Below, in pieces: positions 8,371 to 17,236 of a stretch of DNA of 64,000 nucleotides; positions within the stretch are counted from its first letter, which is position 1, and every line of letters begins with the position of its first letter. This DNA is from Geothrix fermentans DSM 14018 (GTDB lineage: Bacteria; Acidobacteriota; Holophagae; Holophagales; Holophagaceae). The stretch covers positions 210,444 to 274,443 of the forward strand of contig NZ_KE386810.1 of assembly GCF_000428885.1 (NCBI RefSeq), written 5' to 3'. Below the pieces are notes generated by a model. The model made no database searches, was not told the origin of the DNA, and saw only the letters and a program-made list of their open reading frames with translations. The translations under genes and the position numbers were made by a program.

Positions 8371-9117
8371 ATGGAGCGGATCTCGCGGAAAGGCAGGCCC
8401 TGCTGGGTGCTGGTGGGGGGAAGGCGGCGCCTGGGGCGGGCCCTGGCGGAGGATCTGGCCCGGGATCACGACCTGGTGCTGACGAGTTCAGGACCATGGG
8501 AGGGTGAGTCCTGGGTGGCTGGCTTGTCGGGGAATTCCAGGATCCGGACGCTTGTATGGAATGCTGAGAGCCCGGAACTGAGTTCCCGCATGATGGCAGA
8601 TCTTGAGACGTTGGCGTCGGATGGCTGGGGGATTTCCGGCGCCGTGGTGCTGGCCGGAACCTTCCCCGAGCAGCCCTTCGGCGCCTGGACGGCGGAATCC
8701 CTTGATGCTGCCTGGCGCATGAACCTGGGCTTCCCCTTTCTCTGCGCCCAGGCCCTGGCGCCCCACCTGGCGCAGAGTCCCTCGGGGGATGCCTGCCTCC
8801 AGTTCCTGCTGGACACCTCCCTCCACCACCCCTGGCTGAAGCGCCTGCCCTACAGCGCGGCGAAGGCGGGCCTCGCCACGCTGGTGCCGGGCCTCGCCCA
8901 GCTGCTGGGTCCCCGGGTGCGGGTGGTGGGCCACGCCCTGGGCACCATCCTGCCCCCGGAGGGCAGCGACGGCGGCTTTCTGGCGGAACGCACCCTCCTC
9001 AAGCGGATCGGGGAGCCCGCGGACCTCTGTCGCGCCGTGCGCTACGCGGCCGACAGCCCCTTCCTCACGGGCGAGATCCTCACGCTGGACGGGGGACGGC
9101 GCTGGGTGGATCGGTAG
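8371..9117 (+). CDS. short-chain dehydrogenase/reductase, possibly FolM/pteridine reductase-like
   Basis: A 248-residue SDR oxidoreductase. The N-terminal nucleotide-binding motif reads VGGRRRLGRALAEDL, closer to the R-x-G type of pteridine reductases (FolM/PTR1) than to plain TGxxxGIG. The catalytic YSAAK motif follows a serine-bearing LLDTSLHH segment, and the typical SDR ending LDGGRRW is present. I use the ATG at 8371; an upstream ATG at 8344 would overlap the divergent phosphatase start. Its middle (about 8500-8640) uses less GC-biased codons than neighbours. Substrate unknown; placement before queE hints at a pterin or deazapurine link but does not show one. Confidence 0.75.
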   Translation: MERISRKGRPCWVLVGGRRRLGRALAEDLARDHDLVLTSSGPWEGESWVAGLSGNSRIRTLVWNAESPELSSRMMADLETLASDGWGISGAVVLAGTFPEQPFGAWTAESLDAAWRMNLGFPFLCAQALAPHLAQSPSGDACLQFLLDTSLHHPWLKRLPYSAAKAGLATLVPGLAQLLGPRVRVVGHALGTILPPEGSDGGFLAERTLLKRIGEPADLCRAVRYAADSPFLTGEILTLDGGRRWVDR

Positions 9118-9124
9118 CGGTCCT

Positions 9125-9148
9125 GGCGCGCTCGCGGCATGGCGCGCC
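9125..9148 (+). promoter_or_regulatory. hairpin in the SDR-queE gap
   Basis: GGCGCGC, a 10-base loop, then GCGCGCC, about 40 bases before queE. It does not resemble a preQ1 riboswitch. It may be a weak attenuator or processing site. Confidence 0.25.
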
Positions 9149-9187
9149 CGCAGGAGAGGCGGGCACAATGGGAACGCCAGGTGAGGG

Positions 9188-9856
9188 ATGAAGTTCAAGG
9201 TCAACGAGGTGTTCCATAGCATCCAGGGGGAAGGCGCCCGCATCGGGCGGCCCTGCCTCTTCATCCGTCTGACGGGCTGCCCGTTGCGCTGCGCCTACTG
9301 CGACACCGAGTACGCCTTCTACGAGGGCGCCATGCGGACCCTGGAGGATCTCCTCGCGGAGACCCGCCAGCGGCTTGGTCCGCCGAGGAAGGGGCCCAGC
9401 GCGCCCTTCGTGGAGCTGACGGGCGGCGAGCCCCTGGCACACCCCCACGCGCCCGACCTGCTGCGGGCCCTGCTGGGCCTGGGCCATGAGGTGGCCCTGG
9501 AAACGGCCGGCAGCCATGATCTGGCGCCGGTGCCCCGGGAGGTCATCAAGATCGTGGACCGCAAGACCCCCGGCAGCGGCGAGGCCCACCGCTGGCTGGA
9601 GTCCAACCTGGATCACATGGTGTCCGGCCAGGACGAGCTGAAGTTCGTGCTGTGCGACCCGGCGGACTACGAGTGGGCCCGGGCCTGGTGTGCGGAACGC
9701 CGGGTGTGGGACCGCCTGGAGGTGCTCTTCAGCCCGGTCTGGGGGAGCCTCGACCCCGCCTGGCTGGCCGAGAAGGTCGTGGCCGATGGCCTGCCCGTAC
9801 GGGTCCAGATGCAGCTGCACAAGGTCATCTGGGGGGCGGACCGGAAAGGGGTCTGA
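9188..9856 (+). CDS. queE: 7-carboxy-7-deazaguanine synthase QueE
   Basis: Radical SAM enzyme that converts 6-carboxytetrahydropterin to 7-carboxy-7-deazaguanine, a step in queuosine tRNA modification. The 222-residue protein has the QueE opening (HSIQGEGARIGRPCLFIRLT) and the cluster-binding C31-x3-C35-x2-C38 motif, with a TGGEPLAHP radical-SAM glycine motif at about 80. The ATG at 9188 follows AGGTGAGGG. Other queuosine genes (queC, queD, queF) are not in this window. Its stop is three bases from the convergent DUF2911 gene. Confidence 0.92.
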   Translation: MKFKVNEVFHSIQGEGARIGRPCLFIRLTGCPLRCAYCDTEYAFYEGAMRTLEDLLAETRQRLGPPRKGPSAPFVELTGGEPLAHPHAPDLLRALLGLGHEVALETAGSHDLAPVPREVIKIVDRKTPGSGEAHRWLESNLDHMVSGQDELKFVLCDPADYEWARAWCAERRVWDRLEVLFSPVWGSLDPAWLAEKVVADGLPVRVQMQLHKVIWGADRKGV

Positions 9857-9859
9857 ACC

Positions 9860-10717
9860 CTACTTGGGGGTCTTCCAGGCCACCAGCTCCTTCTCCAGGT
9901 TCTCGGTGTACTCCTTGGGCGCCTTGCCGCGGGAGAGGTCGATGGCCTTCTGGAGCTGGGTCAGGGCCTCTGGCATCCGCTTGGCATCCCGGGCGATGCG
10001 GGCCGCGGTTTCGTGGTTCCAGAAGCTCTCCCCGGCCTTGAGGCTCTTCTCGATCCAGGCCTGGGCCTTCTGGGGTTCGATGGCCTGGTCCTGGCAGTAC
10101 TTGGCGGCCTGGTACCAGGGCACCCAGTCCGTGTCCGGCGCCTTCTTCAGCGTGTCCTCCAGATGCGCCCAGTAGATGGCCTTGGTGTCGAACGCCACGG
10201 GAAAGCTCACGCGGAGGTTCTCCCAGCCCAGCTCCACCGTGGCGCGGCTGGTGTCGAGGGGGACCACGCGGTAGTCCAGATACTCGAGGTAGGGGCCGGT
10301 CTGGGGCTGGGCCTCCCAGCGCATCAGGTCCTCCTCCGGCTTGTACTCGTAGGCGCCCCACTGCTTGGCTTTCCGGTTGAGGATGAGGGTCCAGGTCTTC
10401 TCGCCGGGGATGGCGAAGAAGCCGTAGGTGCCCGCGGGCACGGGCTTCCCGGCCACCTGGGCCGCATGGCTGAAGGTGAGGGTGGTGGCGGTGTTGGCGC
10501 CGGCCCGCCACACCTGGCCGAAGGGTACGAGGCCACCCCAGACCTTGCGGCCCTTCACGGCCGGCCGGGCGAAGGCGACCTCCACCCTGCTGATGCCGAT
10601 CTCCTGGGACACGGTGCAGGCCGGGCTCACCCGCAGCGGCGTGAGGCGCACGGGGGCGGGCTTGTCCTGGGCGCCGAGACTGGTCGCGAGCAGGGCGGTG
10701 AACAGAAGGCTACGCAT
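9860..10717 (-). CDS. secreted DUF2911 protein
   Basis: A 285-residue exported protein: a signal peptide (MRSLLFTALLATSLGAQ) and a DUF2911 domain, recognised by WGGLVPFGQVWRAGAN and AGTYGFFAIPGEKTWTLILN, followed by a helical, TPR-like C-terminal part from about 185. DUF2911 has no assigned biochemical function. The ATG at 10717 has GGAG upstream and overlaps the end of the membrane protein gene above it by eight bases, so it is the last gene of the minus-strand run from 15336. Confidence 0.8.
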   Translation of the reverse strand: MRSLLFTALLATSLGAQDKPAPVRLTPLRVSPACTVSQEIGISRVEVAFARPAVKGRKVWGGLVPFGQVWRAGANTATTLTFSHAAQVAGKPVPAGTYGFFAIPGEKTWTLILNRKAKQWGAYEYKPEEDLMRWEAQPQTGPYLEYLDYRVVPLDTSRATVELGWENLRVSFPVAFDTKAIYWAHLEDTLKKAPDTDWVPWYQAAKYCQDQAIEPQKAQAWIEKSLKAGESFWNHETAARIARDAKRMPEALTQLQKAIDLSRGKAPKEYTENLEKELVAWKTPK

Positions 10718-12638
10718 GAGAGTCTCCGGGGACGCGGCTGTCGAGGGTAGCACCCCGGCGGGGCGGAAGGAGGAAGCGGCCCGGGTTCCGGTTGAAGGCC
10801 CGGAGGATCTCCAGCCAGAGGCGGCGGCTGGCCCGGCCGCTGAGGTCCCGGGCCCGCAGGGCCGTCCAGAGCGCCAAGGCGAAGGAGACCGCGAAGTTCA
10901 GGATGCCGATGAACCCGATGCCCGCCAGGCCCCAGAGGGCGTCCTTCCAGACCAGGGCCCCCTCGGACCAGAGTGTGGCCGCGCCCAGGGCCAGTGAGGC
11001 CGCCTGGAGGGTGACGTGGCGCACCTCCGCGTGGATGCCCGCGAAGGCGAAGGCCATGGGCACGAAGACCAGCAGGGCGCCCAGCGCCGTGTAGCCCGCG
11101 AAGCCCGCCAGGTGCCGGTGGATGAAGCGGCCCAGGGACTCGGCCCCGTGGGCGCCGAACCAGGACCGCAGGCGGTGGTTCTGGGCCAGGGCCTCCGGGA
11201 GGCACCGGTAGGCGCTCCAGTTGGCGGTCCAGCCCGCCGCCAGGCTGGAGAGCCAGAGCAGCACGCCGGTGAGGGCCGCGAAGACCAGCGTCCAGCCGTG
11301 GAAGGGATGGGTGCCCTGGACGGCGTGCAGGGCGGCCTCCCGATCCAGGGGTGCATGGCCCGTCAGCTGGACCCAGGCCAGGATGATGCCCGTGGCCACC
11401 GGCATGGTGGCCAGCACGTTGCCGAGGGTGGCGATGGCCTGGGTGCGCGTGATGGCCGCCACCAGCTCCACCTCGCGGACTTGGCCGTCGTTCTCCTCCA
11501 GGGCCCGGGCCAGAGCCGCCGCGGTCATGGCCGGCTGCTTGGAAGCCAGGCTGAAGCCCATCAGCTGCATGAGGCAGAAGCTGACGGCGTAGTTGGAGGT
11601 CAGCGAGGCGCCCAGGAGCAGCGGCGCCAGGGGCAGGACGGACAGGCTGACCTTGAGCAGGGCCGTGCCCGCCGTGAGGAGGCCGCCGCCCGCGGCGGAG
11701 CGCCCCATGGCCCACCACTCGGAGCGGTTCCGCGCGATGTAGTGCTCGCCGGTCTCGCCGGTGTGCTCCACCACCTTGCGCGCCAGCCGCTTGACCGTGG
11801 TGCGCAGCAGGTTCAAGAGCCCGTGCTGGGCGGCGCTGCCCCGCACCAGCTCGGCGGCGAAGGCTGGGCCGTCCCCGCGGCCCGCTGCGAAGTCCAGGAG
11901 CTGGGCGATGCGCGCCAGCTGAGCCTCCAGCAGCTCGAGGCGGAACACCAGGTCCGTGGACACGCCCCGATCGTCCAGGCGGGCCTGGGCCTGGGCCAGG
12001 GTGGCCGTGCAGGCGGCCCGGCAGGCCTGCCAGGCGATCCGCGCCCCCGGGTCCGAGGGCCGCTCCCCGGCATCGTGGACCATGCGGGTGAGGTGGAAGA
12101 ACGGGGACTCGGCGTCGCTGCCCTCGGGATCCAGGGCCAGCAGGTCGCGGGAGAGCCCCACGGCCGCGGCCCGGTGGGCCAGCAGTCGGGCCGCGTGGGC
12201 CCAGATCTCCGGAGGCGGGGCCAGCAGCGCGCCCCAGGTGGCCCGCAGGTCCTCGGGCAGGCCCTCGATCCAGACGGCATCCGCCTCGTCCAGGTCCAGG
12301 CGGTCCAGCAGGGCATAGAGGTCGCCTTCGGGATCCAGCCGCGGGATGACGCGGTCCACGATCCGCAGGAAGCCCTCGCCCATGAGGGTGGTGCGGTCCG
12401 GCAGGCCTGTCTCCGCCAGGAGGCGGATGGCCGAGGCGTGGTTCCAGGCCTCGGTGAGGGCACCCGTCTGCCCGCGGAAGACCAGGGCCGCATGGAGGCG
12501 CCGGAGCCGGGTCGTACGCCGGGCCTCGCCGTCCACCGAATCCACCGGGGAGGCCTCGAGCAGCCAGCGCAGCAGGGACTCCAGCCTCGGCGCGCCGTTG
12601 CTCAGCAGGTCATCCAGCCTGGGGTCGGAAAGCAGCAT
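10710..12638 (-). CDS. SpecificRecomb-family (PF10136-like) integral membrane protein
   Basis: About 642 residues. The N-terminal half is soluble and helical; the C-terminal half (from about 320) has several membrane segments. The block IARNRSEWWAMGRSAAGGG, then NYAVSFCLMQLMGFSLASKQ and ITRTQAIATLGNVLAT, matches the family annotated as 'site-specific recombinase' (COG4389). That name rests on an old report in Neisseria; a polytopic membrane protein without tyrosine or serine recombinase motifs is unlikely to be a recombinase, so I keep the function open. The ATG at 12638 has a GGAG site. It overlaps the DUF2911 gene by eight bases. Confidence 0.75.
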   Translation of the reverse strand: MLLSDPRLDDLLSNGAPRLESLLRWLLEASPVDSVDGEARRTTRLRRLHAALVFRGQTGALTEAWNHASAIRLLAETGLPDRTTLMGEGFLRIVDRVIPRLDPEGDLYALLDRLDLDEADAVWIEGLPEDLRATWGALLAPPPEIWAHAARLLAHRAAAVGLSRDLLALDPEGSDAESPFFHLTRMVHDAGERPSDPGARIAWQACRAACTATLAQAQARLDDRGVSTDLVFRLELLEAQLARIAQLLDFAAGRGDGPAFAAELVRGSAAQHGLLNLLRTTVKRLARKVVEHTGETGEHYIARNRSEWWAMGRSAAGGGLLTAGTALLKVSLSVLPLAPLLLGASLTSNYAVSFCLMQLMGFSLASKQPAMTAAALARALEENDGQVREVELVAAITRTQAIATLGNVLATMPVATGIILAWVQLTGHAPLDREAALHAVQGTHPFHGWTLVFAALTGVLLWLSSLAAGWTANWSAYRCLPEALAQNHRLRSWFGAHGAESLGRFIHRHLAGFAGYTALGALLVFVPMAFAFAGIHAEVRHVTLQAASLALGAATLWSEGALVWKDALWGLAGIGFIGILNFAVSFALALWTALRARDLSGRASRRLWLEILRAFNRNPGRFLLPPRRGATLDSRVPGDSHA

Positions 12639-12673
12639 CGAGACTCCGGAGGAGCCCCCAGGGTGGCACAAGG

Positions 12674-13168
12674 CTAGAAATTGGGCTCCGATCGATGGGA
12701 TGAGGCGCGCCTAGTCCGATTGAGGAACTGCTGCACGGCTTGGGGATCCACCGTGGCTGGCGTGCCGGACCAGGGCTGGGAGGGGCGCAGCATGAGGAGC
12801 ATGTCCTCGGGGCAGCCCACTTGCTCGTAGAGACGCTCCACCTTGACCGCCAGCTGCGCCGCCGTGCTCTCCGTGGCCAGAGCCTCGCGGAGGCCGGCCT
12901 CCCGCCAGCGGTCCTGGGCCAGGGACCACCGGGCGCTGCCGGGCCGGGGCGTACGGCCCGCGGCCTCCGCGCAAGCGGCCCACAGGTGGGCCTCGAAGGT
13001 GCGGAGGGCCTCGCCCCGGAGGGCCTTCAGCCGGACCGCCGCGGGGCCTTCGCCGGAGACCCAGGCCTGGATCTCCGGGATCTCGAGGAAGCCGAAGTCG
13101 TGGCCGGTGACGATGTCATCCCAGGTGGGTTCGCCGTGGATGCGGCGGAAGACGTCGAGGGCGGTCAT
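12674..13168 (-). CDS. conserved-looking protein of unknown function
   Basis: A 164-residue soluble, helical protein without signal peptide or membrane segments, beginning MTALDVFRRIHGEPTWDDIV. The W-D-D-I / G-F-L / I-x-A-W pattern near the N-terminus faintly recalls DUF2247-type proteins, but I do not claim membership. It sits seven bases behind the arginase-family gene and 35 bases before the SpecificRecomb gene, so it is probably co-transcribed. Its ending is rich in Arg and Ser and may be disordered. Confidence 0.6.
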   Translation of the reverse strand: MTALDVFRRIHGEPTWDDIVTGHDFGFLEIPEIQAWVSGEGPAAVRLKALRGEALRTFEAHLWAACAEAAGRTPRPGSARWSLAQDRWREAGLREALATESTAAQLAVKVERLYEQVGCPEDMLLMLRPSQPWSGTPATVDPQAVQQFLNRTRRASSHRSEPNF

Positions 13169-13175
13169 GGGAGCC

Positions 13176-14114
13176 TCAGGCGAGGAGGTGGAGGGCGAGG
13201 TGGGCGGCGACCCGGGCGCTGGCCTCGGCGCCTTCCAGCGTGGGGGCCAACTCCATGAGGTCCGCGCCCACCCAGGGCTCGGACCAGGGGCGGGTGGCGT
13301 GGATGAGGCGGAGGGCCTCGTCGAGGTCGAGGCCGCCGGGCACTGGCTCCGCCACGGCGGGGGCCAGCACGGGGTCGAGGACGTCGAGGTCGAGGCTCAG
13401 GTAGGCGGGTCCCCGGCCCACCGCGGCGAGGTCCGCGGCCAGGCGCGAGTCCAGGCGGGGATCCCGCAGGTCTGTGGGCGTCCACATGCGCACGCCCGCC
13501 GCCTGGAGGAAGGCCAGCTCGCCATCGTCGAAGCGCGGCGCCCGCAGGCCGGCCTGCACCACGCGCTCGGGATCCAGCAGACCTTCCTCCAGCGCCTGGC
13601 GCACCCAGGTGCCGTGGTGGAGTTCCGTGCCCCAGGCCGCGCCGTCGGCGGCGTCCGGATGGGCATCCAGGTGGAGCAGGCCCAGGGGCCCGTGCTGGCG
13701 GGCCAACGCCCGCAGCGCGCCGAGGGTGAGGGCGTGGTCGCCGCCCAGCATCAGGGTGCGGCAGCCGGTCATGGCCCAGGCGCCCACCGTGGCCTGGACG
13801 GTCTCCAGCGCCTCCCTCAGGGAGAAGGGCAGGGTGGGGATGTTGCCCCCGTCCAGCCAGCCCTGCGCGGCGCCGGGGCCCAGGACCGGGCGGCCTTCGC
13901 GCAGGCGGGCGGGCATGGGATGGGTGCCCAGGCCCATGGAGGCGGCGCGCAGGGCCCAGGGGCCCAACCGCGCGCCGGGACGGTTGATCACGCCGGCATC
14001 GCAGGGGGCGCCGAGCACCACGCCCGTGGCGGGGCGGGGATCGAGGACCAGGGGCAGCCCCAGGAAGGGCGTGAGGCCCGTGCGGAGGCCCTGCATCAGG
14101 ACATCGGCGCTCAT
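13176..14114 (-). CDS. arginase/agmatinase-family hydrolase
   Basis: A 312-residue ureohydrolase-fold enzyme of the family that includes arginase, agmatinase and formimidoylglutamase; it hydrolyses a guanidino or formimino compound with a dinuclear Mn site. All metal-binding motifs are present: GGDHALTLG, LHLDAHPDA, and SLDLDVLDP with the following P. Length fits agmatinase or formimidoylglutamase. The ATG at 14114 overlaps the plsC stop (ATGA) and has GGAG upstream. No histidine-degradation or polyamine genes lie nearby, so the substrate cannot be chosen. Confidence 0.85.
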   Translation of the reverse strand: MSADVLMQGLRTGLTPFLGLPLVLDPRPATGVVLGAPCDAGVINRPGARLGPWALRAASMGLGTHPMPARLREGRPVLGPGAAQGWLDGGNIPTLPFSLREALETVQATVGAWAMTGCRTLMLGGDHALTLGALRALARQHGPLGLLHLDAHPDAADGAAWGTELHHGTWVRQALEEGLLDPERVVQAGLRAPRFDDGELAFLQAAGVRMWTPTDLRDPRLDSRLAADLAAVGRGPAYLSLDLDVLDPVLAPAVAEPVPGGLDLDEALRLIHATRPWSEPWVGADLMELAPTLEGAEASARVAAHLALHLLA

Positions 14115-14800
14115 GGAAGGCTCCGGGGTTCGAGGGCGGCGCGGAACGCGGCGATCCACTGGCCGGGATCGCGGAATCCGGCCGGGTGCAGGGGGGCCTC
14201 GGCCACCAGGGTGAGGGGCGTCCGGGTGGCGAAGAGGTGGCGGAGGTGGGGGAGGAGTGTTTCCTCGCCGGTCCAGGGGTAGTGGGGCGCAGGGCTGCTG
14301 ATGCGGATGGGCTGGGCGGGCAGGCCCAGCTCGTAGGCCACGCGCAGGCCGCCCTCGTAGAACGGCGCCAAGCGCTCCCCCCGGGTGGTGGTGCCCTCGG
14401 GGAAGAGCAGCATGTCCCGGCCCTCCTTGAGGGAGGCCGCGAACCTGGCCAGGACGGCCGCCCGGCTGGCGCCGTCCTCCCGGTCCACGAAGTGGATGCC
14501 GGACTTCCGGGCCCAGCGCCCGATGAGGGGGTAGCCCGTGACCTCGCCCTTGGCGATGGTGCCCATGGGGCGGAGGCTCATGAGCGCGAGGGGATCCACC
14601 CAGCTGAGGTGGTTGGCCACCCAGAGGGGGATGTCCTTCCGGGGCTGTCCGGCCACCTCGAGCTCCACGCCCAGGGCCGGGAGGAGGCGCCCCGCCCAGC
14701 GGTGCAGGCCCGGCTGCGGCTCCGTCCCGGCGGCCAGGCGGGGCAGCAGGGCGAAGGTGGGCCAGAGGACGCCGGCCCAGGAAGCCAGTTCCGCGGCCAC
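14111..14800 (-). CDS. plsC: 1-acyl-sn-glycerol-3-phosphate acyltransferase (PlsC family)
   Basis: Membrane-associated acyltransferase that makes phosphatidic acid, or a related lipid A/ornithine-lipid type acyltransferase. The 229-residue protein has the catalytic NHLSWVD (H-x4-D) and the acceptor-binding FPEGTTTRG motif. A hydrophobic start segment (residues 1-25) probably anchors it. The start codon is GTG at 14800, overlapping the stop of the upstream acetyltransferase gene by one base; this coupling supports the choice. The gene lies in a run otherwise without lipid genes, so its acyl acceptor is unproven. Confidence 0.85.
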   Translation of the reverse strand: MAAELASWAGVLWPTFALLPRLAAGTEPQPGLHRWAGRLLPALGVELEVAGQPRKDIPLWVANHLSWVDPLALMSLRPMGTIAKGEVTGYPLIGRWARKSGIHFVDREDGASRAAVLARFAASLKEGRDMLLFPEGTTTRGERLAPFYEGGLRVAYELGLPAQPIRISSPAPHYPWTGEETLLPHLRHLFATRTPLTLVAEAPLHPAGFRDPGQWIAAFRAALEPRSLP

Positions 14801-15336
14801 TAGCTCACCAGCTTGAGGCGGGTGTAGCGGGCCCGGACGCGCTCCAGGTCCTCGCGGGTGATGGCGGACCAGAGGCGGGTGTCGCCGGGGGCGTAGTAGT
14901 CGTGGACCTCCGCGACCACGCGGGCGCCCAGGGCGTGGTGGACGCTGCGGGCGTCATCGTTGCCCGGCTCCACCAGGAACCGGCACTCCTCGACGTTCTC
15001 CTGCAGCAGCTTGGCCACCATGGCGCGGATGAGCAGGTAGTTCACCCGGCCCTTCTGGTACTCGGGGTGAACGGCCAGGGTGGCGCAGTAGACCGTGGCC
15101 CCCTTCACGAAGTTGAGCACATAGCCCACGGGTCGGTCGCCGTCCATGGCCAGGAAGCACCAGTCGCCGTAGAGCTCCGTGCAGAGGCGCAGGTAGTGGG
15201 GGCACAGCTCGCCGGCCCCGTCCCCGGACCAGATCTCGGCCTCGAGGCGCTGGAGGTGGGCGAAGTCGGCGCTGCCGAGCGGCCGGACGGCGTAGCGGGC
15301 GCCTTCGGGATGAGGGCTGAGGGTCTCGATGGTCAT
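14800..15336 (-). CDS. GNAT-family N-acetyltransferase
   Basis: A 178-residue acetyl-CoA-dependent acyltransferase of the GNAT fold: PVGYVLNFVKG strand, then ATLAVHPEYQKGRVNYLLIRAM with the acetyl-CoA-binding Q-x-x-G/R region (here QKGRVN), and a C-terminal EVHDYYAPGDTRLW segment. Substrate unknown. It is the first gene of the minus-strand run leading to DUF2911. The 178 bases upstream, to the end of pit, hold no gene; direct repeats of GTTAC are visible there but no convincing promoter pair. Confidence 0.8.
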   Translation of the reverse strand: MTIETLSPHPEGARYAVRPLGSADFAHLQRLEAEIWSGDGAGELCPHYLRLCTELYGDWCFLAMDGDRPVGYVLNFVKGATVYCATLAVHPEYQKGRVNYLLIRAMVAKLLQENVEECRFLVEPGNDDARSVHHALGARVVAEVHDYYAPGDTRLWSAITREDLERVRARYTRLKLVS

Positions 15337-15514
15337 GGGGCCTCCCTGGTGTCGGAACCAGGATCGGAGGCGGGCATGACGGGCCTGCGGAGTCCTCGAT
15401 AAATCTACGGAAACAGAGTGGTTACGGCTTGTTACAGCGCATCCGCGGAGCGGGCCCTCCAGCTTGACCGGGGGCCGTGACGGAGCCGCTGCTTTCCCGT
15501 GATTTCGGCGTGAA

Positions 15515-16531
15515 TCAGAAGAACGGCGCCACCAGCTTGAGGTAGCCCGCGGCGAGGAGGGCGCTCACGGGGATGGTGAGGACCCAGGCGACGACGATGT
15601 TCCCGGCCACGCCCCAGCGCACGGCGGAGGCGTTCATGCTGGCTCCCACGCCCATGATGGCGCCGGTGATGCTGTGGGTGGTGCTGACGGGGATACCGAA
15701 GTGGGCCGTGGTGAAGAGCACGGCGGCCGCGGCGGTCTCGGCGGCGAAGCCGTGGATGGGCTTCAGCTTCACGATGCGGGAGCCCATGGTCTTGATGATC
15801 TTCCAGCCGCCGGAGGCGGTGCCGATGGCCATCATGGTGGCGCTGCCGATCTTCACCCAGAGGGGGATGATCACCTTGGCCTTGGCGTCCAGAGGCAGGT
15901 GGAACTTGTAGGCGATGAGGGCGAGGCAGATGACGCCCATGGCCTTCTGGGCGTCGTTCTGGCCGTGGGTGAAGGACATGGCCGCGGCGCTCACCAACTG
16001 GGCCTTGCGGAAGACGACGTTCACCTTGTGCCCGGAGAAATGGCGCACGATCCACAGGATCAGCAGGATGAGGATCATGCCGACGAGGAAGCCCATGGCG
16101 GGGGAGATGACGATGAAGGCGGCGATCTCCTCGAGCTTCTTGGTGTGCAGGGCGCCGATGCCGGCGTGGGCCACCACGGCCCCGGCCAGCCCGCCCAGCA
16201 GGGTGTGGCTGGTGCTGGAGGGGATGCCGAACCACCAGGTGAGCAGGTCCCAGGTGATGGCGGCCATGAGGGCGGCGGCGATGACGGCCGGCACCACGTG
16301 GGCTTCCGCGGCGATGCCCTTGGCGATGGTGGTGGCCACGGAGGTGCCGGCGAGGGCCCCGGCGAAGTTGAGCGTGGCGGACATGACCAGCGCGTAGCGG
16401 CCGGGAAGCACGCCGGTGCTGACCACGGTGGCGATGGAGTTCGCGGTGTCGTGGAAGCCGTTGATGTAGTCGATGCCCCAGGACAGGAGGATCAGGACCG
16501 CCAGGGACGGGATGAGGAATGCTTCAATCAT
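15515..16531 (-). CDS. pit: low-affinity inorganic phosphate transporter (Pit family)
   Basis: Inner-membrane metal-phosphate:proton symporter, 338 residues with about ten membrane segments. Both family signatures are present: GFHDTANSIATVV near residue 24 and FTHGQNDAQKAMG in the second half, the internally duplicated halves of the PiT fold. The ATG at 16531 lies eight bases after the DUF47 gene; a longer reading to 16882 overlaps that gene and is rejected. DUF47-Pit pairs are a standard arrangement. A Pho-box-like site upstream of the pair suggests phosphate control. Confidence 0.93.
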   Translation of the reverse strand: MIEAFLIPSLAVLILLSWGIDYINGFHDTANSIATVVSTGVLPGRYALVMSATLNFAGALAGTSVATTIAKGIAAEAHVVPAVIAAALMAAITWDLLTWWFGIPSSTSHTLLGGLAGAVVAHAGIGALHTKKLEEIAAFIVISPAMGFLVGMILILLILWIVRHFSGHKVNVVFRKAQLVSAAAMSFTHGQNDAQKAMGVICLALIAYKFHLPLDAKAKVIIPLWVKIGSATMMAIGTASGGWKIIKTMGSRIVKLKPIHGFAAETAAAAVLFTTAHFGIPVSTTHSITGAIMGVGASMNASAVRWGVAGNIVVAWVLTIPVSALLAAGYLKLVAPFF

Positions 16532-16539
16532 CGAAGCCC

Positions 16540-17187
16540 TCAGGCGTTCTTCATGATGGTGGAGCCGATGACCTTGGCCACCAGCTCGATCTTGTCGGTG
16601 GCGTCCTCGATCTTCTCGAGCATCTCCTTCCACTTCACCAGCTCGATGGGATCCTTGGGGTCCTCGAAGATCTGGGCCAGGCCCGCGTGGTAGATGGAGT
16701 CGGCCTTGTTCTCCAGGGCGTGGACGCGGCGGATGCGGTCGCCCATCTCCTTGGGGTTGGACATGGTCCTGAGGGAGCGGGTGAGGTGCAGGATCTCGCT
16801 GGAACCCTCGACGATGATGGAGCTGATCTCGGTGACGGCGGGGATCACGTGGCTGATGCGGTAGAGGATCAGGCGCTCGCACACCGAGTGGATGCGGTCC
16901 ACCACGTCGTCGATGGAGTGGGCGAGGTGGAGGATGTCCTCCCGCTCGATGGGAGTCACGAAGGTGTGGTTCAGCCGGTCGATGATCTCGTGGGTGAGGT
17001 CGTCGCCGGCGTGCTCCAGGTCCTTCATCTGGCGCCGCAGCTCCGCGAACCGCGCGGGGTCGCCGCTGCGGATCTCGCGGTCGAAGAGCTGGGCGGCCTG
17101 GTAGGTGTTGGCCGCGGCGGACTCGAGCAGGTCGAAGAAGACCATTTCCTTGGGCTTCAACCAGCGCATCAGGGCATTCAAGGACAT
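16540..17187 (-). CDS. DUF47/PhoU-like Pit accessory protein
   Basis: A 215-residue helical-bundle protein of the DUF47 (TIGR00153) family, distant relatives of PhoU that are usually encoded with Pit transporters and thought to modulate them. Characteristic stretches are FFDLLESAAANTYQAAQLF and AHSIDDVVDRIHSVCERLIL. The ATG at 17187 has GGGAG upstream. It is the first gene of a two-gene operon with pit and is divergent from phoR, sharing a 119-base intergenic region. Confidence 0.9.
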   Translation of the reverse strand: MSLNALMRWLKPKEMVFFDLLESAAANTYQAAQLFDREIRSGDPARFAELRRQMKDLEHAGDDLTHEIIDRLNHTFVTPIEREDILHLAHSIDDVVDRIHSVCERLILYRISHVIPAVTEISSIIVEGSSEILHLTRSLRTMSNPKEMGDRIRRVHALENKADSIYHAGLAQIFEDPKDPIELVKWKEMLEKIEDATDKIELVAKVIGSTIMKNA

Positions 17188-17236
17188 GACTTCTCCCGCA
17201 GACACAGATCCGTCCCCCACTGTACCGGCTCCCAGG

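Noticed and set aside
9125-9148. preQ1 riboswitch before queE
   Set aside because: Only a simple GC hairpin; no A-rich tail or pseudoknot partner typical of preQ1 aptamers.
10710-12638. Site-specific recombinase as sign of a mobile element
   Set aside because: The family name is historical; the protein is a multi-pass membrane protein without recombinase motifs, and no att sites or other mobile genes are near.
15420-15436. Pho box downstream of pit
   Set aside because: Two GTTAC copies have a 10-base, not 11-base, period and no downstream gene in a useful orientation.
15515-16882. N-terminally extended Pit protein
   Set aside because: The first 117 codons overlap the DUF47 gene in another frame and read as Arg/His/Pro-rich noise; the ATG at 16531 starts the first membrane helix.
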